64,000 nt of DNA from Streptosporangium sp. NBC_01495 (lineage in GTDB: Bacteria > Actinomycetota > Actinomycetes > Streptosporangiales > Streptosporangiaceae). The stretch is from contig NZ_CP109430.1 in assembly GCF_036250735.1 (NCBI RefSeq), positions 5,084,001-5,148,000 of the forward strand. The letters run 5' to 3'. Shown piece by piece: positions 39,420 through 48,489 of the stretch. The notes below the pieces were generated by a model, which made no database searches, was not told the DNA's origin, and worked only from the letters and a program-made list of their open reading frames with translations. Made by a program: the position numbers and the translations under genes. The first letter of the stretch is position 1. Each line of letters opens with the position of its first letter.

Positions 39420-40282
39420 GACGCCACCAGGGCGAGTCCCGACTTGATCAGCGCCTCGAGCTCGGCCTCGTGCTCGGGCGCCACCGGGACCAGGGGCGGC
39501 CGGACCTGGCCGGCGTCCAGCCCGCGCAGCCGCACTCCGGCCTTGACCAGCGACACCGCGTAGCCCGGCACCTTGGAGCGCAGCCGCACCAGCGGCGCGT
39601 AGAACTCGGTGATCAGCCGTTCGTCGCCGTTCAGGTAGGCGTTGGCGATCTCGGGGGCGAAGCAGAACACCGCGCTGGAGTACAGGCCGACGCCGAGCGC
39701 CCGGTAGGCGGGCTGGGTCAGCTCGGCGGTCGGCAGCCCGTTGAAGAACAGGAAGTCCGGGCGGGCCTCCCGGACGGCCAGCACGATCCGCTGCATCCGG
39801 TCGATGTCGCCGAGGCCGTCCTTCAGCCCGATGACGCCGGGGATCGCGGCCAGCTCGACCGCCGCCTCCGGTTCGAGCGCGATCGGCCCGCGCTGGTAGA
39901 TGATCACCGGGAGCTCGGCGGCGACCGCCCGTACGTAGGCGGGGAAACCGGGCCCCTGGACGAGGTAGGGCGGCATGAGCAGCAGCCCGTCGGCACCCGC
40001 CTCGCGGGCGGCCCGCGCCTGGGCGAGTGCGGCGCCGATCGGCCCGCCCGCTCCGGCGAACACCGGGACGGCCCCGGCCGTCGTCCGCACCGCCACCCGG
40101 ACGGCCTCGGCGTGCTCGGCTTCCGACAGCGCGGTGAACTCGCCGGTCCCGCAGGCGGCGAACACGCCGCCGGGCCGGTGCTCAAGTCCCCGCCGGACAT
40201 GGTCGGCCAGCACTCCGGGCGCGAGCTCGCCGTTCGGGCCGAAGGGGGTCACGGGGAAGAAAAGGACACCATCGAGATTCAT
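39416..40282 (-). CDS. 5-dehydro-4-deoxyglucarate dehydratase-like (DapA family)
   Basis: 288 residues. The (beta/alpha)8 aldolase fold is marked by GGVFAACGTGEFTALSEAEH, the tyrosine strand VIIYQRG and the Schiff-base lysine in GVIGLKDGLGD. These fit the KDG dehydratase branch that makes 2-oxoglutarate semialdehyde. The assignment rests partly on context. It is 14 bp after the SDR gene and coupled to the enolase-superfamily gene. Confidence 0.78.
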   Translation of the reverse strand: MNLDGVLFFPVTPFGPNGELAPGVLADHVRRGLEHRPGGVFAACGTGEFTALSEAEHAEAVRVAVRTTAGAVPVFAGAGGPIGAALAQARAAREAGADGLLLMPPYLVQGPGFPAYVRAVAAELPVIIYQRGPIALEPEAAVELAAIPGVIGLKDGLGDIDRMQRIVLAVREARPDFLFFNGLPTAELTQPAYRALGVGLYSSAVFCFAPEIANAYLNGDERLITEFYAPLVRLRSKVPGYAVSLVKAGVRLRGLDAGQVRPPLVPVAPEHEAELEALIKSGLALVAS

Positions 40283-40296
40283 GATCGGGGTTTCCC

Positions 40297-41184
40297 TCAG
40301 GAGAGTTCGGTGCGCCAGCTGCGCTTGGCGGTCCAGCCGAGCAGCCGCTCGGCCTTGGCGGAGGAGAAGGCGGGGGCGGTACCGGTCAGCTGGGCGGCGA
40401 ACGCCTTCGTCTCCGGCATCACGGTCGGCAGCAGCTCGGCCAGCGGCTCGCGCGCCAGGGCGTCGCCGGCGCCCGCGAAGAAGACCTCACCGTTCGTCTC
40501 CAGCAGGGGGAGCCTGGTGAGCAGCGTGTCGACGAAGTCGCCGGCGTCGCGGGCGTCAAGGTAGTTGAACAGGGAGACCCCGCCGATCTCGGGCCGGTTC
40601 AGCCGCTCGCCGATCGTGTGCCCGGACTGGGTGGGCGCGCCCTCCCACTCCTCGGGCGCGACGACGAAGCAGGGGCGGACCGCGGCCATCCGGGTGGTCT
40701 CGGTGGTCCGGGCGAACGTCCGCATGGTCTGCTCGGCCACGACCTTCGACAGGTTGTAGGCGTTCCAGGGCTCCGTCGGGTGGTCCTCGTCGAGCGGCAG
40801 ATAGGCGGGGGTCCAGCCGCCCGGCGCGCCGTATCCGATCACCGTGGGGCTGCTGGCCACGATGAGCTTCTCCACGCCGAGGGCGACCGAGGCCGCGCAG
40901 ATGTTGAAGGCGAGCTGGGTGTTGACGCGGAACGTGGTGGGCTCGGAACGGCTGAACGGCACCGCGATGGCCGCCAGATGGACCACCGCCTCCGGCCGGA
41001 ACCGCGCGATCACCGAGTGGGCCTCCCCCAGATCGGTGAGATCCGCAGGAAGGGCCGAGGCGGCCTCGCGCGGGGTCCCCGGCGCGCTGTCCACGCCGAT
41101 CACCTCATGTCCGGCCGCCGCGAGTGAGGTGACCACGCTGCGGCCGAGCCGGCCCGCGCTGCCGGTGACGAGCACTCTGCTCAC
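40297..41184 (-). CDS. NAD-dependent epimerase/dehydratase, uronate dehydrogenase-like
   Basis: 295 residues from GTG 41184 (AAGGAG upstream). It has the Rossmann motif VLVTGSAGRLGRSVV, VVHLAAIAVPFSRSE, the serine strand KLIVASSPTVIGYG and active-site YNLSKVVAEQ. As the first gene before an aldarate dehydratase and a KDG dehydratase it could oxidise hexuronates to aldarolactones, but related NAD-dependent sugar epimerases share these motifs. Operator 1 lies 22 bp before the start. Confidence 0.75.
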   Translation of the reverse strand: MSRVLVTGSAGRLGRSVVTSLAAAGHEVIGVDSAPGTPREAASALPADLTDLGEAHSVIARFRPEAVVHLAAIAVPFSRSEPTTFRVNTQLAFNICAASVALGVEKLIVASSPTVIGYGAPGGWTPAYLPLDEDHPTEPWNAYNLSKVVAEQTMRTFARTTETTRMAAVRPCFVVAPEEWEGAPTQSGHTIGERLNRPEIGGVSLFNYLDARDAGDFVDTLLTRLPLLETNGEVFFAGAGDALAREPLAELLPTVMPETKAFAAQLTGTAPAFSSAKAERLLGWTAKRSWRTELS

Positions 41185-41205
41185 CGTGTGGACTCCTTCT
41201 GAAGA

Positions 41206-41221
41206 CTGCAATCAGTTGCAG
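41206..41221. promoter_or_regulatory. LacI operator 1 and reverse promoter
   Basis: CTGCAATCAGTTGCAG is a 6-bp perfect inverted repeat with a 4-bp centre, directly downstream of a reverse-strand promoter. That promoter has TTGACG at 41254-41249 and GATTGT at 41230-41225, with 18 bp between. A repressor here would block the sugar-acid operon. Confidence 0.75.
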
Positions 41222-41303
41222 TAAACAATCGCGTCAGGCAGGACAATACGTCAAGTGAGCGGGCCCAATCACCGACAACCGGTCTCAGGATGGTTTACCG
41301 ATC

Positions 41304-41317
41304 TGCAAACGGTTGCG
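41304..41317. promoter_or_regulatory. LacI operator 2 at the regulator's own promoter
   Basis: TGCAAACGGTTGCG has the CG centre typical of LacI-family operators. It abuts TAGGGT (41319-41324), a candidate -10 seven bases before ATG 41332, so the regulator probably represses itself. Confidence 0.7.
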
Positions 41318-41331
41318 TTAGGGTGTGCGGC

Positions 41332-42294
41332 ATGTCAGTGACCATCCGGGACGTCGCCCATGCCTCAGGTGTCCATGTGTCGACGGTCTCCCGAACCTTC
41401 TCGGCACCTCATCTGGTGAACGCCGAGACCCGGACCCGGGTGCTGGCGGCGGCCGAGCAGCTCGACTACCGGCCCAACCGGGCGGCCCGCTCGCTCAAGA
41501 CGGGCCGAACCAACAACATCGGGCTGATCGTGGCCGATCTGGCCAATCCGTTCTTCCCTCCGCTGATCAAGGCCGCGCAGGCCGCCGCCCGCCGTCAGGA
41601 CTACCACCTGTTCGTGGCCGACACCGGCGAGGACCCCGCCGAGGAGGAGAACCTCGTACTGGCCTTCTCCAAGCAGGTCGACGGCATCGTGCTGTGCAGC
41701 CCCCGGCTGTCCAACAAGGCCCTCGAGAAGCTCTCCAAGCGTGTCTCGTTCGTGCTGGTCAACCGGCGTCTTCGCGGGCTGACCACGGTCGTGATGGACG
41801 TCGCCCACGGCGCCCGCGTCGCCATGGAACACCTCGTGGAACTCGGTCACCGGCGCGTCGCCCTGGTGACGGGCCCCGCCGGATCGTGGACCAGCGGCGA
41901 GATCCGCAAGGCCGTCGCGGAGATCCCCGATCTGGACACGGTCGTCATCGGCCCCAACTCCCCCACCGAGGAGGGCGGCATCGCCGCCGCGGCCAAGGTC
42001 GCCGAGGCCGGGGTGACCGGCGTGCTCGCCTACAACGACCTCGTCGCCATCGGCCTCATCGGGGGGCTGGAGGTCCTCGGTGTCGGCGTGCCGGGCGACG
42101 TCAGCGTGATCGGCTTCGACGACAGCATCACCGGACGGCTGCACCGCCCCAAACTCACCACGGTCGCGATGCCCGCGAGCGACGCCGGCCGGATGGCGGT
42201 CGACCTCCTCATCCAGTCGATGAGCGCCGCGACCGTCCTGGAGACCCACCTGGTGGTCCGCGACTCCACCGCGCCCCCCAGAGAGACCCCGTGA
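41332..42294 (+). CDS. LacI-family regulator of the sugar-acid locus
   Basis: 320 residues. The HTH is VTIRDVAHASGVHVSTVSRT and the hinge helix is NRAARSLKTG. The periplasmic-binding-like effector domain begins at NNIGLIVADLANPFF. It is slightly short compared with 330-350 for the family. It lies divergent from the catabolic operon and directly before the transporter genes. Four copies of the same operator sequence occur around these genes, so it is very likely their local repressor, with a sugar acid as inducer. Confidence 0.9.
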   Translation: MSVTIRDVAHASGVHVSTVSRTFSAPHLVNAETRTRVLAAAEQLDYRPNRAARSLKTGRTNNIGLIVADLANPFFPPLIKAAQAAARRQDYHLFVADTGEDPAEEENLVLAFSKQVDGIVLCSPRLSNKALEKLSKRVSFVLVNRRLRGLTTVVMDVAHGARVAMEHLVELGHRRVALVTGPAGSWTSGEIRKAVAEIPDLDTVVIGPNSPTEEGGIAAAAKVAEAGVTGVLAYNDLVAIGLIGGLEVLGVGVPGDVSVIGFDDSITGRLHRPKLTTVAMPASDAGRMAVDLLIQSMSAATVLETHLVVRDSTAPPRETP

Positions 42295-42375
42295 GCGTCG
42301 TCCGGGACCCGGCGTCCGCGACGTCCGGCCCCTCGTCGTGGAGGACATCTCCCCGGTAGCCGATCCACCACGGCC

Positions 42376-42532
42376 GACAGGGGCCGAGCCGTCCGACGAA
42401 CCGCAACCGGGTGCCGTGTTCGGCGACCGGCTCCACCGGCGTCGACAAGGGCCAAGCCGGCCGGCGGTGCCCGGCTCCGCCGCCGACGAGGGCCGAGCCG
42501 TCCGACGGCCCGTGACCGGGTGCCGTGTCCGG
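42376..42532. repeat. degenerate GC-rich direct repeats
   Basis: The 43-bp segments at 42381-42423 and 42490-42532 start alike (GGGCCGAGCCGTCCGACG) and match at 38 of 43 positions. A weaker third copy starts near 42444. A GGCGTCACCGTCCG element is repeated just beyond. The origin is unknown. Confidence 0.6.
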
Positions 42533-42836
42533 CCGGCACCGGTGGTGGCGTCACCGTCCGCCCGGCGGCTCCCCATCCGCCAGGTGGCGGCGTCACCGTC
42601 CGTCATGTGGCCGGCCGGGCGACCTCCAAGGCCGACCTCCTCCTCGCCGCCGACGCCCCGGTGCCGTCGGTCGTGCCGCCGTCCCGCCCCCCGTTTCGGC
42701 CCGTCCCACCGGGCCCGCGCCACAACCGCACGGGCGGCCGTCCCGGGGACGGAACGGCTTCGGCGGGAGTCGTCCGCAGGGCGTTCACCAGGCGTTTCCC
42801 GCCTTTCACAGCGGGGGGCGAACCTGGGCCCGCAAC

Positions 42837-42850
42837 TGCAATCGGTTGTA
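42837..42850. promoter_or_regulatory. LacI operator 3
   Basis: TGCAATCGGTTGTA matches operators 1 and 2 (TGCAANNNGTTG). It lies about 120 bp upstream of the transporter promoter, suitable for looping with operator 4. Confidence 0.6.
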
Positions 42851-42957
42851 CTAACTCGTATTCGAGCGAGATTTTTCCACTCGGCCTCCAGTGAGGCATA
42901 TCCCTTCTGAACTGGGATAACGCCAAAAGCAACGTTACGATTCGTGAGCCAGCTCAC

Positions 42958-42994
42958 TGCAAAGGGTTGACGTCTTAGTTCGTAAAGCTATAGG
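42958..42994 (+). promoter_or_regulatory. transporter promoter overlapped by LacI operator 4
   Basis: TTGACG (42967-42972), 16 bp, TATAGG (42989-42994) is the best sigma-70-type promoter seen in the window. TGCAAAGGGTTGAC (42958-42971) fits the operator pattern and overlaps the -35, so bound repressor would exclude RNA polymerase. Confidence 0.7.
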
Positions 42995-43034
42995 AAAAGC
43001 GCATCCCATTCACCAACTCCCCGAAGGGCCAGTG

Positions 43035-44015
43035 ATGACGCTGAGTCCCGCACCGGCGGGGACGGCCGAGGTGCCGGTCGCGCCCCCGGAAAAGGCGGGC
43101 GCCCCCCACCCAGGGCGTCTCAAGAGCTCCCGAGGCCGATCGCAGGCGCTGGCGGCCTACCTGTTCCTGGCCCCTTGGTTCATCGGCCTGTTCGCGATCA
43201 CGCTCGGCCCGATGATCGCCTCGCTCTACCTGTCCTTCACCGACTACAGCCTGCTGAGCGACGCCCACTGGGTCGGCTTCGACAACTACGAGAAGATGTT
43301 CGTCCAGGACGACCGGTTCACGGCCTCGCTGCAGGTGACGACCACCTACGTGGTGGTGTCCGTCCCGCTGCAGCTGGCCTTCGCCCTGGCGCTGGCGCTC
43401 GTGCTGGACAGGGGCCTGCGCGGCCTGCCGTTCTACCGCTCGATCTTCTATCTGCCGTCGCTGCTCGGGGGCAGTGTGGCGATCTCGATCCTCTGGCGGA
43501 AGATCTTCGGGACCGACGGCATCGTCAACTCGTTCCTGGGCCTGTTCGGCTACGAGGGCCAGGGCTGGGTGACCAGCCCCGACACCGCGTTGTGGACGCT
43601 GATCATCCTGCACGTCTGGACGTTCGGCGCCCCGATGGTCATCTTCCTGGCCGGGCTCCGCCAGATCCCGCAGAGCCTGTACGAGGCGGCGGCGGTCGAC
43701 GGCGCCGGCAGGTGGCGGAAGTTCCGCTCGATCACCCTGCCGCTGCTCACCCCGATCATCTTCTTCAACCTGGTGCTGGAGGTGATCAAGTCGTTCCAGT
43801 CCTTCACCCAGTCGTTCATCGTCAGCGGCGGCAACGGCGGACCGGTCGACTCGACCCTGTTCTACACGCTCTACCTCTACATCAAGGGCTTCAAGAACTA
43901 CGAGATGGGTTACGCGGCCGGGATGGCCTGGGTGCTGCTGCTCATCATCGCCGCGCTGACCGCCGTCAACTTCCTCATGTCTCGATTCTGGGTTTTCTAT
44001 GGCGACGACAAGTAA
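43035..44015 (+). CDS. carbohydrate ABC transporter permease (CUT1, MalF-type)
   Basis: 326 residues, about six membrane segments (AAYLFLAPWFIGLFAITLGP is the first). The EAA loop that contacts the ATPase is present (EAAAVDGAGRWRKFRSITLP). AAGGG lies six bases before ATG 43035. It is the first gene of the transporter operon. No ATPase gene is included, so a shared MsiK-type ATPase is presumably used. Confidence 0.92.
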   Translation: MTLSPAPAGTAEVPVAPPEKAGAPHPGRLKSSRGRSQALAAYLFLAPWFIGLFAITLGPMIASLYLSFTDYSLLSDAHWVGFDNYEKMFVQDDRFTASLQVTTTYVVVSVPLQLAFALALALVLDRGLRGLPFYRSIFYLPSLLGGSVAISILWRKIFGTDGIVNSFLGLFGYEGQGWVTSPDTALWTLIILHVWTFGAPMVIFLAGLRQIPQSLYEAAAVDGAGRWRKFRSITLPLLTPIIFFNLVLEVIKSFQSFTQSFIVSGGNGGPVDSTLFYTLYLYIKGFKNYEMGYAAGMAWVLLLIIAALTAVNFLMSRFWVFYGDDK

Positions 44016-44859
44016 GCGCGTGCCGGCCCTGTTCCGGCCCGCCCCACGCCTGGTCAGGCACCTGCTGCTCATCGCCGCCGGGCTGTTCATGCTCTACCCG
44101 CTGCTCTGGATGATCTCCAGCTCGCTCAAGCCCGAGGAGCTGATCTTCCGGGAGCCGGGGCTGATGCCGACCGCGGTGACGGCCGAGAACTACACCGAGG
44201 GCTGGGGCGCGCTCAAGCACTCCTTCGGTTACTACCTGTGGAACTCGGCGGTCGTCACCTCCCTGGCGGTGGTCGGCAACCTGGTCGCCTGCTCGCTCGC
44301 GGCCTACGCCTTCGCCCGGCTGGAGTTCCCGCTGAAGAAGATGTGGTTCGCGATCATGCTCGGCTCGATCATGCTGCCGCACCACGTCACGGTCGTCCCG
44401 CAGTACATCGTGTTCGCCAAGATCGACTGGATCAACACGATCTGGCCGATCGTCGCGCCGAAGTTCCTCGCGACCGACGCGTTCTTCATCTTCCTGATGG
44501 TGCAGTTCATCCGCACCCTTCCCCGAGAGCTGGACGAGGCGGCGGCGATCGACGGCGCGGGCTACTGGCGCACGTTCGTCCAGGTGATCCTGCCGTTGTG
44601 CGTCCCGGCGCTGGCGACCACCGCGATCTTCACCTTCATCTGGACGTGGAACGACTTCTTCACCCAGAACCTCTACCTGACCAACTCCGACAACCTCACC
44701 GTTCCCGTCGCACTCCGGCAGTTCATGGACTCCAGCGGCGAGTCCTCCTGGGGTCCGCTGTTCGCGATGTCGATCATCTCCCTCGGCCCGATCTTCGGCT
44801 TCTTCCTCGCGGGCCAGAAGTACCTCATCCGCGGCATGGCGACCACCGGCCTCAAATAG
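43999..44859 (+). CDS. carbohydrate ABC transporter permease (CUT1, MalG-type)
   Basis: 286 residues with six membrane segments. EAAAIDGAGYWRTFVQVILP is the EAA loop. Its start lies 17 bp inside the end of the first permease gene, showing translational coupling. It pairs with that permease to form the channel for the sugar or sugar acid. Confidence 0.92.
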   Translation: MATTSKRVPALFRPAPRLVRHLLLIAAGLFMLYPLLWMISSSLKPEELIFREPGLMPTAVTAENYTEGWGALKHSFGYYLWNSAVVTSLAVVGNLVACSLAAYAFARLEFPLKKMWFAIMLGSIMLPHHVTVVPQYIVFAKIDWINTIWPIVAPKFLATDAFFIFLMVQFIRTLPRELDEAAAIDGAGYWRTFVQVILPLCVPALATTAIFTFIWTWNDFFTQNLYLTNSDNLTVPVALRQFMDSSGESSWGPLFAMSIISLGPIFGFFLAGQKYLIRGMATTGLK

Positions 44860-44893
44860 CCCCTCCCATCCCCCGTCCCCCGGAGGTATCCCG

Positions 44894-46156
44894 ATGAAGC
44901 GCATCCTGGCGGCCACCGCCATCACACTGCTCGCCGTGTCGGCCACCGCGTGTGGCAGCGACGACAGCGGTGAATCCGGCGGGAAGACGAAGGTCGTCTT
45001 CTCGTACTGGGGCAGCGACGCCCGGCAGAAGCTGACGGAGTCGGCCATCGCCGCGTTCGAGAAGAAGAACCCGACGATCGACGTCGAAGGCGACTTCTCC
45101 GACTGGGACAGCTACTACGAGAAGCTGGCCACCAAGACCGCGGCCGGCGACGCCCCGGACGTCATGTCCATCGAGATCCGCGGTCTCGCCGAGTACGCCG
45201 GTCGCGCCACCCTCGCCGACCTCACCGGCAAGGTCAACACCGCCGACCTCGACCAGGAGGTGCTCAAGGCCGGCCAGGTCGACGGCAAGCAGTACGCCAT
45301 CCCCACCGGCGTCAACACCTTCCCGATGATCGTCAACAGGGCGACGGTGGAGAAGGCGGGCCAGAAGGTCCCGGACGACAAGTCATGGACCTGGGACGAG
45401 TACATCTCGATCTCCCAGAAGGTGACCGAGCAGGGCGACGGCAAGGTCTGGGGCACCGAGTACAACGAGAACCCCGCCTTCCTGCAGCTGTTCGCCGCCC
45501 AGCGCGGGGAGCAGTTCTACAAGGACGGGAAGATCGGCCTGTCGGAGCAGACCATCAAGGACTGGTGGGTCCTCCTGCAGAAGATCATCTCCACCAAGGC
45601 GGGTCCGGGCGCCGCCCAGATGCTGGAGACCGGCACCAAGGTCGACCAGGCCCTGCTCGCCACGAACGCCAGCGCGTTCGGCAGCTGGTGGAGCAACCAG
45701 CTCACCGCGCTGAGCAAGGGCTCCGGCCAGGAGCTCGACCTGCTGCGGATGCCGAAGGCCGAGGGCGCGACCACGGCCGGCATGTTCCTGCAGCCGGCGA
45801 TGTACTACACGATCTCGTCGAAGACCGAGAAGGCCGACGCCGCCCAGAAGTTCGTCGACTTCCTCGTCAACGACGCCGAGGCCGGTGCCATCCTGCTCAG
45901 CGACCGCGGCCTGCCGACCAACCCCAAGGTCGTCACCGCCATCAAGGACAAGCTGACCCCGGCCGACCAGAAGGTGCTGGCCTTCATCGACTCGATCAGG
46001 AGCGAGCTGAGCCCGATCTCGATCCCGCCGAAGGGCGCCATGGAGATGGAGGACATCCTCAAGCGCGCCACCGACTCGGTGCTGTTCGCCAAGACCTCCG
46101 CGGACGACGCGGCGAAGGCCTTCCTCAACGAGGCCAACACCGCCATCACCAAGTAA
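44894..46156 (+). CDS. extracellular solute-binding lipoprotein (family 1)
   Basis: 420 residues. A lipoprotein signal (ILAATAITLLAVSATACGSD) is followed by a Ser/Gly-rich tether and a typical sugar-binding protein (VVFSYWGSDARQKLTESAIA; APDVMSIEIRGLAEYAG). GGAGG precedes the ATG. It captures the substrate for the two permeases immediately upstream. Confidence 0.92.
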   Translation: MKRILAATAITLLAVSATACGSDDSGESGGKTKVVFSYWGSDARQKLTESAIAAFEKKNPTIDVEGDFSDWDSYYEKLATKTAAGDAPDVMSIEIRGLAEYAGRATLADLTGKVNTADLDQEVLKAGQVDGKQYAIPTGVNTFPMIVNRATVEKAGQKVPDDKSWTWDEYISISQKVTEQGDGKVWGTEYNENPAFLQLFAAQRGEQFYKDGKIGLSEQTIKDWWVLLQKIISTKAGPGAAQMLETGTKVDQALLATNASAFGSWWSNQLTALSKGSGQELDLLRMPKAEGATTAGMFLQPAMYYTISSKTEKADAAQKFVDFLVNDAEAGAILLSDRGLPTNPKVVTAIKDKLTPADQKVLAFIDSIRSELSPISIPPKGAMEMEDILKRATDSVLFAKTSADDAAKAFLNEANTAITK

Positions 46157-46245
46157 CCGGGATCCGCCGACGTGCCGTACGGCTCGCGCCGAGCCGTACG
46201 GCACCCCTGTCTCCGCCTTCCGCCTTCCCCTTCATGGAGCTGCTG

Positions 46246-47529
46246 ATGCGATACGCCTTCGTCGGGCTCGGCCACCGGGCACAGCTGTACGTCGACGCGC
46301 TGCTCGGCGAGTGGGGCGACACCGGCGAGATCGCCGCCCTCTGCGACGTCAACCGGACCCGGCTCGGCTACTACCTCGACCGGATCGGACGCGACGTCCC
46401 GTGCTTCGCGCCGCACGAGTTCGGCAAGATGCTCCAGCTCGCGGACGCCGTCGTGGTCGCCACCGTCGACGCCACCCACGCCCGCTACGTCGTCGCCGCG
46501 CTGGAGGCGGGCAAGGACGTCATCGTGGAGAAGCCGCTGTGCACCACCGCCGAGGACTGCGCGGCCATCGTCGAGGCCGCCGGGCGGAGCACCGGCCGGC
46601 TCGTCGTCACCTTCAACTACCGCTACTCGCCGCGCAACAGCGCCGTCCGCCGGCTGATCGCCGACGGGGCGATCGGCGACGTCACCTCCGTGCACTTCGA
46701 GTGGGTGCTGGACACCATCCACGGAGCCGACTACTTCCGCCGCTGGCACCGCGACAAGGCCAACTCCGGCGGCCTGCTGGTGCACAAGTCCACCCACCAC
46801 TTCGACCTGGTCAACTGGTGGCTCGCCGACACCGCCCGCTCCGTCTACGCCCGGTCGGCGCTGCGGTTCTACGGAGCCGGCAACGCCCGCGCCCGCGGCC
46901 TGCGCGACCGGCCGGAACGCGGTCACGGGGCGCCGGGACTCGGCACCGACCCCTACCTCCTCGACATCTCCGCCGACCCCCGGCTCCAGCGCCTCTACCT
47001 GGACGCCGAGCACGAGGACGGCTACATCCGCGACCAGGACGTGTTCGGTGAGGGCGTGACCATCGAGGACAACATGGCCGTCCTCGTCGGCTACTCCCGT
47101 GGGGCGACGCTCACCTACTCCCTCAACGCCCACGGCCCCTTCGAGGGCTACCGGGTGGCCTTCAACGGCACCGGAGGACGGCTGGAGCTGGAGGTCGTCG
47201 AACGCGCCTGGACTCCGCCGCGAGCCGCGGTCGACCCGACCGCCGCCGACAAGGCCCACGCCGCCGGCGCCTCCGAGCGGCTCGTCCTGCGGCGGCACTG
47301 GAGCGAACCGGAGGAGATCGCCGTCTCCTCCGGCGCGGGCGGCCACGGCGGCGGCGACGCCCTGATGCTGAACGACATCTTCCGCGGCGCCGGCGAGGAT
47401 CCCCTGGGCCGTCAGGCGGGGCACCGCGCGGGCGTCGCCGGCGTGATGGTCGGGATCTCGGCCAACCTGTCCGCCGCGAGCGGCATGCCCGTCCTCCTCG
47501 ACGACGACGGCACCCGGCCCGCGGGCTGA
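46246..47529 (+). CDS. Gfo/Idh/MocA-family sugar oxidoreductase
   Basis: 427 residues. It has the Rossmann start YAFVGLGHRAQLYVDALL, the EKPLCTTAEDC motif with the usual lysine and the HKSTHHFDLVNWWL active-site histidine stretch. GGAG precedes ATG 46246; the in-frame ATG 46234 is less likely. It probably oxidises the imported sugar using NAD(P), feeding the reverse-strand operon. Confidence 0.87.
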   Translation: MRYAFVGLGHRAQLYVDALLGEWGDTGEIAALCDVNRTRLGYYLDRIGRDVPCFAPHEFGKMLQLADAVVVATVDATHARYVVAALEAGKDVIVEKPLCTTAEDCAAIVEAAGRSTGRLVVTFNYRYSPRNSAVRRLIADGAIGDVTSVHFEWVLDTIHGADYFRRWHRDKANSGGLLVHKSTHHFDLVNWWLADTARSVYARSALRFYGAGNARARGLRDRPERGHGAPGLGTDPYLLDISADPRLQRLYLDAEHEDGYIRDQDVFGEGVTIEDNMAVLVGYSRGATLTYSLNAHGPFEGYRVAFNGTGGRLELEVVERAWTPPRAAVDPTAADKAHAAGASERLVLRRHWSEPEEIAVSSGAGGHGGGDALMLNDIFRGAGEDPLGRQAGHRAGVAGVMVGISANLSAASGMPVLLDDDGTRPAG

Positions 47530-47669
47530 TCCGATGAAGCCCCGCTATTCGGACGTGAAGTCGTCGCGGTGTGGAGGTGGGACCACCGGCACGAAGTTTG
47601 TTATAGCCAGTAGTGATACTGATACGCTGTAACCGTTGAGTCGGCGTGACAACGGGGAGGCGGCGCATC

Positions 47670-48317
47670 ATGACGGAGACCTCCGGGACTCCCCGCGAGC
47701 GGTACCGGGCGCAGGTGCGCGAGGAGGTCAAGGAACGGGCGTGGGAGCAGATCGCCACCGCGGGCGCCTCCGCGCTCTCCCTCAACGCGATCGCCAAGCA
47801 GATGGGAATGAGCGGCCCGGCGCTCTACCGCTACTTCGGCAGCCGCGACGAGTTGATCACCGAGCTCATCGGGGACGCGTACCGCGGCCTGGCCAAGACG
47901 TTCCGCTCCGCCGCCGAGGCGGGCGCCGACCTCGCCGGACTCGCGCACGCGCTGCGCCGGTGGGCGATCGAGGACCCCCAGCGCTACTTCCTCATCTACG
48001 GCACGCCGGTGCCCGGCTATCACGCTCCCGACGACGTGACCGCGATCGCGTCGGAGATCATGGCGACGCTGCTCGACGCCTGCGTGGCCGGGTCACCGGA
48101 CACGGACGCGGCGACGGCGTTCGGCGAGCATCTCCGGCACCACCGCCGGTGGGCGGGCGATCACCCCGCCCCGCCCGCGGCACTGCACCGGGCCCTCTCC
48201 TTCTGGGCCCGGCTGCACGGCGCGCTGTCCCTGGAACTCGCCGGCCACTTCACGGGAATGGGCTTCGACCCCTCCCTGCTGTTCACCGCGGAGCTGGACG
48301 ACCTGCTCCGCCGCTGA
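47670..48317 (+). CDS. TetR-family regulator
   Basis: 215 residues. The HTH is LSLNAIAKQMGMSGPALYRY, followed by FGSRDELITELIGDAY. The C-terminal part resembles the WHG-type TetR ligand domain. GGGGAGG precedes ATG 47670; an upstream GTG at 47646 is not preferred. AGTAGTGATACT about 60 bp upstream may be part of its operator. The target is unknown. Confidence 0.87.
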   Translation: MTETSGTPRERYRAQVREEVKERAWEQIATAGASALSLNAIAKQMGMSGPALYRYFGSRDELITELIGDAYRGLAKTFRSAAEAGADLAGLAHALRRWAIEDPQRYFLIYGTPVPGYHAPDDVTAIASEIMATLLDACVAGSPDTDAATAFGEHLRHHRRWAGDHPAPPAALHRALSFWARLHGALSLELAGHFTGMGFDPSLLFTAELDDLLRR

Positions 48318-48489
48318 GCCGCAGGCGCACGGGCTGCGACAGGAGAGGGCGGCCAGGCCGCCGCGACGTCGCCGTCAGTGCTCACCGAGCGGCTTGCGCC
48401 AGATCAGATCATCGTCTCGGTCGCCTGAAGACGCTCCGCGAAGCGGTCGCCGGGCGAGGTTCGCCGACCGCCCCGGCGAAGTACCGATG

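Larger units (their letters stand above)
42295..43034. other. 740 bp intergenic region before the transporter operon
   Basis: No gene is supported although long reverse frames are open. The left half is a GC-rich stretch of degenerate repeats (42376-42532). The right half is AT-richer and carries two LacI operators and a clear promoter for the ABC transporter genes. Confidence 0.5.

Noticed and set aside
41365..42957. 530-residue reverse frame
   Set aside because: It covers the LacI gene in antisense and the repeat-rich intergenic region, with no family signature.
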